Positions 1-5,973 of a stretch of DNA of 6,673 nucleotides are shown in pieces. Origin of the DNA: an uncultured Verrucomicrobiota bacterium (GTDB taxonomy: Bacteria > Verrucomicrobiota > Kiritimatiellia > CAIQIC01 > Lenti-01); NCBI GenBank assembly GCA_938003985.1, contig CALKWZ010000047.1, positions 1 to 6,673 of the forward strand. Direction: 5' to 3'. The number at the start of each line of letters is the position of its first letter. Position 1 is the first letter of the stretch. Position numbers and translations under genes: made by a program. Under the pieces are notes generated by a model. The model had not been told where the DNA came from and searched no databases. It was given only the letters and a program-made list of their open reading frames with translations.

Positions 1-9
1 CCGCCCGTT

Positions 10-1131
10 TTATTTCTCGAACGGGAACTTGTACTTCTTGAGCCCGAGCTCGTCGCGCATGGCGACCATTTCCTTTTGCGTCTCGTGGTTGACGGGGACG
101 CCCTTCTTTTTGCGCTCGCGCCAGGTGAGGTATTCCTTTTCGCCGGCGGTGTAGATGCGCTTCTGGCCGGGGGCCTTCTGCGAGGCGCGGAGCTGGCGGA
201 GGATGGTGCCGGCGATCTTCTGGAACGCGGCCAGCGGCGCGAAATGGGCGACGTCGATGGCGATGAAGAAATGGCCGAGCGGATAGGGGATTTTTTTGCC
301 CTTCTTGTCCGTGCCGTTGAGCATTTTGAGGAACGCGCCCTGCTGGAGGGCGGCGGAGAGGATTTCGACGACGGTGGCGTAACCGTAGCCCTTGTAGCCG
401 GCGAGATCCTCGCCCGCGCCGCCCAGCGGCAGGAGCGCCGCGGTGCCGGCGACGAGGTCGGCCAGCACGGCGTGCGGGTCGGTCTTGGAGGTGCCGTCGT
501 GCGCGACGACCCAGCCCTTGGGCATTTCCTTGTTCAGCTTGGCGTAGATTTCGACCTTGCCGCGCTGCACGATCGAGGTGGCGCAGTCGAGCAGGAACGG
601 GAATTTCTCGTCGGTGGGCATGGCGAAGGTCAGCGGATTGGTGCCCAGCATGTTTTCCACGCCGAACGTGGGCGCGATGGAGGGCCGCGCGTTGGTGCCG
701 CAGATGCCGATCATGCCCGCCTTGACCGCCATGAGCGGATAGTAGCCCGCGATGCCGAAATGGGTGGAATTGCGGACGGCAACCATGCCGAGGCCGTGTT
801 TCTTCGCCTTGCGGATCGCAAGGGTCATGGCCTTGTGCGCGACGACGTGGCCCATGCCGTTGCCGCCGTCGAGCACGGCGGTCGCGCCGACGTCCCGCAG
901 CGTGCGGACGTGGGTTTGCGCCAGCTGGATGCCGGAGCGGATGCGGTCGTAGTAGATGGGCTTGAGCCGCGAGATGCCGTGGGAGTCGAACCCCAGCTGG
1001 TCGGCGGAAATCAGCACGTTGGCGCAAATGGCGGCCTCGGCCTTGGGCGCGCCCAGGCCGACGAACACGTCGCGCATGAAGCGCTCCATGAGGGGAAAGG
1101 GAAGCCAAACCGCGCCTTTTTCGACATCCAT
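10..1131 (-). CDS. Ldh_2-family NAD(P)-dependent malate/L-lactate-type dehydrogenase
   Basis: A complete 373-residue protein of the malate/L-lactate dehydrogenase family (Ldh_2), which is unrelated in fold to classical LDH/MDH. Members are cytoplasmic and use NAD(P)H to interconvert 2-oxoacids and 2-hydroxyacids (malate, lactate, ureidoglycolate, sulfolactate, imino acids). Visible family signatures are FDSHGISR at residues 48-55, with the probable catalytic His51, then RNSTHFGIAGYY at 120-131, GTNPLTFAMPT at 163-173, LLDCATSIVQRGKVE at 180-194 and GYKGYGYATVVEILSA at 245-260. The length is normal for the family, slightly long because of a Lys-rich loop near 276-281 and a basic C-terminal tail. 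The ATG at 1131 is supported by AAGGAG eight bases upstream. It is the last visible gene of the minus-strand group, 51 nt after the methyltransferase, with a candidate promoter of its own. The family call is firm. The substrate cannot be read from sequence. Confidence 0.5.
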   Translation of the reverse strand: MDVEKGAVWLPFPLMERFMRDVFVGLGAPKAEAAICANVLISADQLGFDSHGISRLKPIYYDRIRSGIQLAQTHVRTLRDVGATAVLDGGNGMGHVVAHKAMTLAIRKAKKHGLGMVAVRNSTHFGIAGYYPLMAVKAGMIGICGTNARPSIAPTFGVENMLGTNPLTFAMPTDEKFPFLLDCATSIVQRGKVEIYAKLNKEMPKGWVVAHDGTSKTDPHAVLADLVAGTAALLPLGGAGEDLAGYKGYGYATVVEILSAALQQGAFLKMLNGTDKKGKKIPYPLGHFFIAIDVAHFAPLAAFQKIAGTILRQLRASQKAPGQKRIYTAGEKEYLTWRERKKKGVPVNHETQKEMVAMRDELGLKKYKFPFEK

Positions 1132-1139
1132 GATCGCAT

Positions 1140-1145
1140 CTCCTT
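1140..1145 (-). promoter_or_regulatory. Shine-Dalgarno site of the Ldh_2 gene
   Basis: On the minus strand AAGGAG lies 8 nt upstream of the ATG at 1131. It is the strongest ribosome-binding site in the window and fixes the start. A nearer ATG at 1138-1136 is out of frame. Confidence 0.5.
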
Positions 1146-1156
1146 GACTGGGGAGA

Positions 1157-1186
1157 AGTATGGGGCGGCGGTGCGCGACAGGTCAA
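1157..1186 (-). promoter_or_regulatory. Candidate sigma70-type promoter for the Ldh_2 gene
   Basis: Read on the minus strand, TTGACC (1186-1181, five of six matches to the -35 consensus) is followed after 18 nt by CATACT (1162-1157, four of six matches to the -10 consensus). Transcription would start near 1150, giving a leader of about 20 nt that contains the Shine-Dalgarno site. The TGA stop of the methyltransferase lies inside the -35 box. The pattern is seen directly, but promoter function is inference. A 51-nt gap also allows read-through from the methyltransferase gene. Confidence 0.5.
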
Positions 1187-1884
1187 GACGGGACCGGCCC
1201 GCACCAGATACCGGTCCATTCGGGAACGATAGCGGTATCGTTCGCCCGGACGGCTTGCGCCATGGTTTCGCCGAAGAAAAAGCCGAGGACCTCGGCGGCC
1301 TCGGCGGGGGAGGCAAACCGGTAGTCGGTGGAGATCGCGGTTTGCCGCAGGCCGAATCGGGATTGGAGGATCTGGTAGAACTCCGCCAGGCGCGGATGGG
1401 GCGCGGCGGGGCTCCGGGCGTTGGTGCCAAGGGTTTCGATCAGCACGACGAAGCCGCCGGGAACGAGATTTTTCCGCACCTGGGAGAAAAGCGCATCCGC
1501 GATGGGTTCAACCTCGCCGGGGCCGTCGACGACGGCATGGCCCCAGCTCCAGCCTTCGATGAAGACGTCCGCTCGTTCGGGGAGGAGGGGCAGGTCGAGA
1601 TGGTCGGCCACGCGCAGCTCGAGCTTGTCCGCGAAGGGTGCAAGCCGCTCGCGGGCGGCTGCGAGCATGTGGGCTTCGCGGTCGCAGCCGACGACCCGGC
1701 GGGCGGCCGCGATGAACGTCTCCGTGACGCGCCCGGTGCCGAGGCCGCCTTCGAGCACGGTTTTGCCGCGCCAGTCGACGATGGAACGCAAGAAAGACGG
1801 CAGATGGCCTTCGTGGTCCTCGGCGTCGACGAGCCGGTCGTATTCGGCGCGGTGGCGCCGGTAGATGTCGTACATGGAAGGCAT
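1183..1884 (-). CDS. Class I SAM-dependent methyltransferase
   Basis: A 233-residue cytoplasmic methyltransferase with the Rossmann-like class I fold. Motif I is EGGLGTG at residues 45-51 (the ExGxGxG form). The acidic residue that would bind the ribose hydroxyls is D68 in VVGCDRE. VADHLDL at 92-98 resembles the adenine-binding strand, and LVPGGFVVLIET at 140-151 is the usual strand after the Pro-Gly turn. The N-terminal stretch HRAEYDRLVDAEDHEGHL resembles small-molecule methyltransferases of the Methyltransf_11/25 type, so a small substrate is more likely than nucleic acid, but it cannot be named. The gene starts 11 nt after the repeat-protein gene stops and is probably co-transcribed with it. 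No Shine-Dalgarno precedes the ATG at 1884, so translational coupling or an internal start at 1875 is possible. The frame stays open far upstream, but that upstream part is Arg/Pro-rich and not protein-like. Confidence 0.5.
   Translation of the reverse strand: MPSMYDIYRRHRAEYDRLVDAEDHEGHLPSFLRSIVDWRGKTVLEGGLGTGRVTETFIAAARRVVGCDREAHMLAAARERLAPFADKLELRVADHLDLPLLPERADVFIEGWSWGHAVVDGPGEVEPIADALFSQVRKNLVPGGFVVLIETLGTNARSPAAPHPRLAEFYQILQSRFGLRQTAISTDYRFASPAEAAEVLGFFFGETMAQAVRANDTAIVPEWTGIWCGPVPS
1191..1217. repeat. Perfect 7-bp GC-rich inverted repeat, 13-nt loop
   Basis: GGACCGG at 1191-1197 is matched exactly by CCGGTCC at 1211-1217. It lies in the last codons of the methyltransferase gene. In the minus-strand transcript it would form a GC-rich stem, but no U-run follows, so it is not a canonical intrinsic terminator. 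It could slow transcription or protect a 3' end, or be chance in GC-rich DNA. Confidence 0.5.
1224..1243. repeat. Perfect 8-bp inverted repeat, 4-nt loop; possible operator or hairpin
   Basis: GAACGATA at 1224-1231 and TATCGTTC at 1236-1243 are exact reverse complements around GCGG. It lies within the methyltransferase coding sequence (residues around NDTAIV, 215-220). Its centre is about 84 bp upstream of the predicted Ldh_2 transcription start, so a dyad-binding activator site is conceivable. An RNA hairpin is equally possible. One such repeat in 6.7 kb can arise by chance. The close pairing with the 1191-1217 repeat makes it worth noting. Confidence 0.5.
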
Positions 1885-1895
1885 GGCGAGGCGGA

Positions 1896-4475
1896 TCAGG
1901 GCACCCAGACCCGGAGGCGGTAGTGGCGGTGGACGTCGAGCGGGCGAGGATCGAAAATGGAATGAGGGCCGCCGATGCCGAAGAAGGCCAGGTTGCCGGG
2001 GATCGACGACCAGACGCCGGTGAGGTCGTCGAGGGATTCCAGGTTGTACTGGCGGCGGCTGGAGGTAAAGGCGTGCACGTAGGCCAGTCCGCCGGCGACC
2101 TCGACTCCGTCCAGGCGGAAGAAATCGTTGCTGCCCAGCGGATCGGTGTCGGCGATGTATTCGTCGCGGTTGACCCAGGTGTCGTCGTCGTCGTCGTCGA
2201 GGGCGTTGGCGTCGCGGGGGTCGAGGTTGCGCTCGACCTCCCAGTCGTCGGGCATGGTGTCGGAGTCGGAATCCATGACGGTCCAGTCGTATTCGAAGGC
2301 GCCGGGATCGTGGGCCGTGGAAGCGGGGCGGGCGTTGCCGATGGCGTCGCGGGTCACGCGGGCGAGGGCGATGCCGCGGTTGGTGGCGACCGAACCGTAG
2401 GTCAGCCGGAAGTCGAGCGCGGAAGGCTTCATGAAGAGGGGGTCGCCGGTGAAGTTGTTGAGGCCGGGATAGGCCGGTTCCACGAGGCAGTGGGTCGCGC
2501 CGAGGCCGAGCGGCAGATTGGTGACGGCATTCGCGACGACGATGCAGTTGGTGAAGAAAACGGGGGCGGCGGCGCCGGCATCGAAGCCGCCCTCGCCGTT
2601 GTAGGCGATGGTGCAGTGGAGGAACTGCGCGTTGGCGGTGGAGGCGGCATAGGCGCCGCCGCCGCCGGCGGCGAGGGTGGCGACGTTGGTGGCGAGCACG
2701 CAGTTGATGACGCGGCTGGTGGAGATGCTGGCGCAATAAAGGCCGCCGCCGACGCGGGCGCGGTTGCCGGTCACGAGCGCGTCGTGGAGGGTCAGGATGC
2801 CGTTGGCGACGCAGGCGGCGCCGCCGCGGCCGAGCGTGACGCTGGTGGCCTGGTTGCCGCTGAACAGATTGGGCGGGGCGAAATCCTCGGCGGGATCGCC
2901 GGGAATGCCGAGGAGCGAGGCCGTGGCGTTGCTGACGAACAGACCGCCGCCGGAATAGTTGCCGCGGTTGTCGCGGAAGGTCAGGTTGGTCGCCTGCAGG
3001 GTGCTGGCGCCGAGCAGGGCGAGTCCCCCGCCGGACCGGCCGGCATTCGTCGCCACGTTGCCGGCGCCGGCGGCGCCGATCTGGACGTTGACCAAACGAA
3101 GCAGGGCGCCCTGTTCGGCGCAGATGCCGCCGCCGTGCATGGCGGTGCGATTGCCGGAGACGACGAAGGGCAGGCCGGGCAGGCCTTCGAGCGCGACGAG
3201 CCCGCCATGCTGGAGAAGGCCGCCGCCGGATTCGGAGGCCGCGTTGCCGGCGATGGAGATGGCGCCCCGGCCGGTCAGGACGGCGTAGTCGCGGGGCAGC
3301 GCGATGCCGCCGCCGAATTGCCGGGCGGTGTTGCCGGAAATGACGAAGTCGAAGGCCTGGGTGCAGACGAGGTCGGCGGAGCTTTCGTCGTCGAGGGCGA
3401 TGCCGCCGCCGTCCCAGGCGCTGTTTTCGAGGATGAGCAGGTCGGCGCCCGCGGCTTCGAGATCGAGGGAACCCTGGCCGGAGGCGAGGATGGCGCCGCC
3501 GTCGCCGGAATCGCTGTCGTCGCTGTCCCCCTGGTTGGCGACGAGGAGGCCGCCGCGGAGGCGGAGCCGGGCGCCGGAATCGACGTAGAACGCGCCGCCG
3601 CCGTCGCGGGCGAGGTTGTTTTCGGCCGTGACGTTGAAGAAGGTGGCGGTGCCGTGGAGGGCGCCGCCGGAGATCATGGCGGCGCCGCCGTAGCGGGCGG
3701 CATTGGCCTGGAACCAGGCGGAGGTGGCGACCAGGTTGGAGAAACCGGCGGTCGCGAGTCCGCCGCCGTCGTTGGAAGCGGTGTTGGAGGAAAACTGGGT
3801 GCCGTCGAAGGCGGCGTCGGCGAGCTGGAGGAAGACGCCGCCGCCGGAGCGGAAGGCGGCGTTCTGCCGGATGTCGGTGCCGGCGAGGGCGCGGAAGGCG
3901 CTGCGGACGACGGCGACGCCGCCGCCGTTGCCGAGGCCGTTGGTGCTGGCGGCGCGATTGGAGAAGATCTGGGTGGCGTCGAGCACGAGGGTGGAATTGG
4001 TCGCGAAGAAGCCGCCGCCGGCGCCGTCCGCTTCGTTGCCGTACACCCGGCAGGCGGCGGCGGTGACGACGCTGCCCGCCTGGAGATGCACGCCGGCGCC
4101 GTCGAGGCGCACGCCCTTCGCGGTGGGGTAGCCGCCGGACACGTCGAGGGAGTCGAGCGTGACGGACGCGTTGGAAATGGCGAACACCGAGCCCATGCCG
4201 GTCACGGGCGCAACCAGCGTGGTGCCGCCGGGCAACTGGACGGAGAACGTGGAATTGTAGCGGCCTTGGAGCGTGAGATTCTTCGCGCCGATGAAAACGA
4301 CTTCCGAAAATCGCCCGGTCGTGAGCAGGAGGACGTCGCCGCTGGCAGCCGCGGCCACGGCGCCCGTGAGGGTGCCGTAGGTGGCGGTGGTCCGCGCGTT
4401 CTTGACGCTTTCGGCGCTTGCGGTCGCCGCAATCAATCCCGCCGCCAGGAAACAACCCGCCGCCCATTTCTTCAT
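1896..4475 (-). CDS. Exported polymorphic-outer-membrane-protein-like beta-helix repeat protein
   Basis: An 859-residue exported protein. Residues 1-21 form a Sec signal peptide: KK, a hydrophobic Ala/Leu core, and probable ASA cleavage before E22. Residues about 150-628 hold about 16 repeats. Each opens with GGG or GGA (first Gly at 153, 184, 211, 237, 263, 292, 326, 356, 388, 417, 448, 482, 509, 551, 576 and 604) and commonly ends in F/V-x-x-N-x-A. This is the pattern of chlamydial Pmp-type right-handed beta-helices. A Cys/Asn ladder follows (INCVLATN, LHCTIAYN, TNCIVVAN), then a choice-of-anchor-Q-like segment at about 660-730 (DPLF...DFRL...PGAFEYD). Next is an acidic segment at 734-780 resembling thrombospondin-type-3 calcium loops, with six consecutive Asp, and a short beta-rich domain ending YRLRV. 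There is no autotransporter barrel, PEP-CTERM or LPXTG. A role in adhesion, matrix or glycan binding is inference. The start is supported by GGGAGG six bases upstream. It heads the minus-strand group. Confidence 0.5.
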   Translation of the reverse strand: MKKWAAGCFLAAGLIAATASAESVKNARTTATYGTLTGAVAAAASGDVLLLTTGRFSEVVFIGAKNLTLQGRYNSTFSVQLPGGTTLVAPVTGMGSVFAISNASVTLDSLDVSGGYPTAKGVRLDGAGVHLQAGSVVTAAACRVYGNEADGAGGGFFATNSTLVLDATQIFSNRAASTNGLGNGGGVAVVRSAFRALAGTDIRQNAAFRSGGGVFLQLADAAFDGTQFSSNTASNDGGGLATAGFSNLVATSAWFQANAARYGGAAMISGGALHGTATFFNVTAENNLARDGGGAFYVDSGARLRLRGGLLVANQGDSDDSDSGDGGAILASGQGSLDLEAAGADLLILENSAWDGGGIALDDESSADLVCTQAFDFVISGNTARQFGGGIALPRDYAVLTGRGAISIAGNAASESGGGLLQHGGLVALEGLPGLPFVVSGNRTAMHGGGICAEQGALLRLVNVQIGAAGAGNVATNAGRSGGGLALLGASTLQATNLTFRDNRGNYSGGGLFVSNATASLLGIPGDPAEDFAPPNLFSGNQATSVTLGRGGAACVANGILTLHDALVTGNRARVGGGLYCASISTSRVINCVLATNVATLAAGGGGAYAASTANAQFLHCTIAYNGEGGFDAGAAAPVFFTNCIVVANAVTNLPLGLGATHCLVEPAYPGLNNFTGDPLFMKPSALDFRLTYGSVATNRGIALARVTRDAIGNARPASTAHDPGAFEYDWTVMDSDSDTMPDDWEVERNLDPRDANALDDDDDDTWVNRDEYIADTDPLGSNDFFRLDGVEVAGGLAYVHAFTSSRRQYNLESLDDLTGVWSSIPGNLAFFGIGGPHSIFDPRPLDVHRHYRLRVWVP
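2181..2198 (-). repeat. (GAC)6 trinucleotide run encoding six Asp
   Basis: Six perfect GTC units on the plus strand read as GAC on the coding strand and encode residues 760-765 of the repeat protein. They lie inside the acidic, probably calcium-binding segment. Loss or gain of a unit would change Asp number without a frameshift. Confidence 0.5.
2592..4028 (-). repeat. About 16 in-frame glycine-triplet repeats with a spacing near 90 bp
   Basis: The coding strand carries GGCGGCGGC-like tracts at the start of each repeat, from about 4019 down to 2658, separated mostly by 75-100 bp (25-34 codons, with one gap of 42). The tracts are nearly identical in DNA while the intervening sequence has diverged strongly. 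This is an old protein repeat with a conserved core turn, not a recent tandem duplication. The repeated GC-rich tracts are potential sites of recombination and assembly error. Confidence 0.5.
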
Positions 4476-4481
4476 TTGCCG

Positions 4482-4487
4482 CCTCCC
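4482..4487 (-). promoter_or_regulatory. Shine-Dalgarno site of the beta-helix protein gene
   Basis: GGGAGG on the minus strand, 6 nt upstream of the ATG at 4475. It fits the signal-peptide start well. Confidence 0.5.
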
Positions 4488-4508
4488 GAACTCAGATTCT
4501 TGGCCGCC

Positions 4509-4537
4509 AGACTACCGGATGCGCCGGACGGGAACAA
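4509..4537 (-). promoter_or_regulatory. Weak candidate promoter for the beta-helix protein gene
   Basis: On the minus strand TTGTTC (4537-4532) and TAGTCT (4514-4509) are separated by 17 nt. Each matches the sigma70 consensus at only three of six positions. The placement, 34 nt upstream of the start codon, is suitable, but the match is poor. Another promoter in the 144-nt spacer is quite possible. Confidence 0.5.
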
Positions 4538-4580
4538 AGAAAATCGGCAGACGTTTGCGGGATGGGTGCCGGATTCGGGG

Positions 4581-4608
4581 TTGAACGGGGGCGGGCGGGG
4601 AGTATACA
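4581..4608 (+). promoter_or_regulatory. Candidate promoter for the paaK-type gene, giving a very short leader
   Basis: TTGAAC (4581-4586) and TATACA (4603-4608) are separated by 16 nt. Each matches the sigma70 consensus at four of six positions, and the -10 core TATA stands out in otherwise very GC-rich DNA. Transcription would start near 4615, only about 5 nt before the ATG at 4620. A leaderless or near-leaderless mRNA would fit the absence of a good Shine-Dalgarno before this gene. The rest of the 4476-4619 spacer shows no hairpin or small gene. Confidence 0.5.
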
Positions 4609-4619
4609 GTGGACGGCTT

Positions 4620-5951
4620 ATGAGCAACGTGCCGAAACCCGAAAACCGCGTCTGGAATCCGGCCTGCGAGTGCATGCCCCGGAAGGACCTCGAAGCCCTG
4701 CAGCTGGAGCGGCTGAAAAAGGTCGTGCAGACGGCCTGGGACAAGGTGCCCTACTACCGCGCCAAGATGGAGGCGGCCGGCGTCGCGCCGCAGGCCATCC
4801 GCACGCTGGCGGACGTTTCCAAGCTGCCGTTCACGACGAAAGACGACCTGCGGGGCTGTTTCCCTTACAAGGCCTTTGCCGTGCCGATGGAAGACGTCGT
4901 GCGCATCCACGCCTCGTCGGGCACGACGGGCCAGGCGACGGTGGTGGGCTACACGAAGGGCGATCTCGCGACGTGGTCGGAACTGATGGCCCGGTTGCAA
5001 ACGGCGGCGGGCGTGACCAAAAGCGACGTCGTGCAGATCGCCTTCGGCTACGGCTTCTTCACGGGCGGCTTGGGACATCACTACGGCGTGGAGACGGTCG
5101 GCGCGGCGGTGCTGCCGGTGTCGTCGGGCAAGAGCGAGCGCCAGATCCAGATCATGAAGGACTATGGCACGACCGCGCTGATCTGCACGCCGTCCTACGG
5201 CATGTATCTCGCGGAGCTGATCGGCAAGCTGGGCGTGCGCCAGGACCTGAAGCTGCGGCTGGGTCTGTTCGGCGGCGAGGCGTGGACGGACGCCATGCGC
5301 CAAGCGCTGCAGAAGGGCCTCGGCGTGTTCGCCACGGACAACTATGGCTTGAGCGAAGTGATGGGTCCCGGCGTGTCGTGCGAATGCGTCGAGCAGAACG
5401 GCATGCACCTCGCCGAAGACCATTTCCTGCCCGAATTGATCGACCCGGTCACGGGCGATCCGGCCGCGGATCCGGCCAAGGCCGGCGGCGAACTGGTCAT
5501 CACCACGCTGACCAAGGAAGCGATCCCGGTCGTCCGCTACCGGACGCGCGACCTGTGCACCTTCCTGCCCGACGCTTGTCCCTGCGGCCGGACCGGCCGG
5601 CGCATGAGCAAGGTCTCGGCGCGCAGCGACGACATGCTCATCATCCGCGGCGTGAACGTCTATCCGCAGCAGATCGAGGAAGCCCTGCTGTCCGTCGAAG
5701 GCGTGGCGCCGCACTACCAGATCGAAGTCAGCCGCGAAGGCGCGCTGGACGAGCTGGAAGTGCGCGTGGAGGTCACCGAAAACCTGTTCTTCGACGAAAT
5801 GCAGAAGCAGCAGGCGATGAAGGAAAAGATCGAGCGCAAGCTGGAGACCTCGCTGGCGGTGCACGCCAAGGTGCGGCTGGTGGAACCCGGCAGCACGCCG
5901 CGTTCCGAAGGCAAGGCGGTGCGCGTGATCGACCGCCGGAAGAAAGGCTGA
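4620..5951 (+). CDS. paaK: Phenylacetate-CoA ligase (arylacetate-CoA ligase, PaaK type)
   Basis: A complete 443-residue adenylate-forming enzyme of normal family length. It activates phenylacetate or a related aryl acid with ATP and CoA to the acyl-CoA, AMP and PPi, in the cytoplasm. Visible motifs are the phosphate-binding loop SSGTTGQ at residues 99-105, FGYGFFTGGLGHHYG at 142-156 lining the acyl pocket, YGLSEVMGPG at 242-251, RYRTRD at 306-311 with the ribose-binding Asp, CPCGRTGRR at 320-328, the hinge region DDMLIIRGVNVYP at 337-349, and RSEGKAVRV at 428-436, whose Lys432 is the expected catalytic lysine of the C-terminal lid. The opening VWNPACECMPRKDLEALQLERL is typical and supports the ATG at 4620. 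In anaerobes such ligases often sit beside indolepyruvate oxidoreductase (iorAB) in aromatic amino acid fermentation, but no ior gene is visible here. It could also act on other aryl acids. The downstream SDR begins after 22 nt and is probably in the same operon. Confidence 0.5.
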   Translation: MSNVPKPENRVWNPACECMPRKDLEALQLERLKKVVQTAWDKVPYYRAKMEAAGVAPQAIRTLADVSKLPFTTKDDLRGCFPYKAFAVPMEDVVRIHASSGTTGQATVVGYTKGDLATWSELMARLQTAAGVTKSDVVQIAFGYGFFTGGLGHHYGVETVGAAVLPVSSGKSERQIQIMKDYGTTALICTPSYGMYLAELIGKLGVRQDLKLRLGLFGGEAWTDAMRQALQKGLGVFATDNYGLSEVMGPGVSCECVEQNGMHLAEDHFLPELIDPVTGDPAADPAKAGGELVITTLTKEAIPVVRYRTRDLCTFLPDACPCGRTGRRMSKVSARSDDMLIIRGVNVYPQQIEEALLSVEGVAPHYQIEVSREGALDELEVRVEVTENLFFDEMQKQQAMKEKIERKLETSLAVHAKVRLVEPGSTPRSEGKAVRVIDRRKKG

Positions 5952-5973
5952 CCGCGGTCGGCGCGGGCGCGAG

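Noticed and set aside
1191..1217. Intrinsic terminator for the methyltransferase
   Set aside because: The stem is GC-rich, but the downstream minus-strand sequence has no T-run, and the stem lies before the stop codon.
76..1923. A 615-codon plus-strand open frame opposite the dehydrogenase and methyltransferase
   Set aside because: No recognisable domain, and a low-complexity Gly/Asp/Ala/Val/Arg composition typical of antisense shadow in GC-rich DNA. Both minus-strand genes carry clear family motifs.
2592..4028. CRISPR array or recent tandem repeat because of regular GGCGGCGGC spacing
   Set aside because: Only the short glycine-coding core recurs. The rest of each unit diverges and is in frame within one exported protein.
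1885..4467. An in-frame N-terminal extension of the methyltransferase, over 800 residues
   Set aside because: The extension is Arg/Pro/His-rich and overlaps the repeat-protein gene in another frame on the same strand. The methyltransferase domain is complete from 1884.
1923..4619. An 899-codon upstream extension of the ligase frame, antisense to the repeat protein
   Set aside because: The translation is Gly/Ala/Val/Glu-rich low-complexity shadow sequence. The PaaK family begins near the ATG at 4620, and the opposite strand encodes a protein with a signal peptide and recognisable repeats.
4476..4619. Riboswitch, small RNA or tRNA in the divergent spacer
   Set aside because: The spacer is 144 nt and I found no strong stem-loop, conserved riboswitch core or cloverleaf. 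Only promoter-like elements are supportable.
4512..5864. A 450-codon minus-strand open frame opposite the ligase
   Set aside because: His/Arg/Leu-rich shadow with no motif. The plus strand encodes a full-length PaaK-type enzyme.
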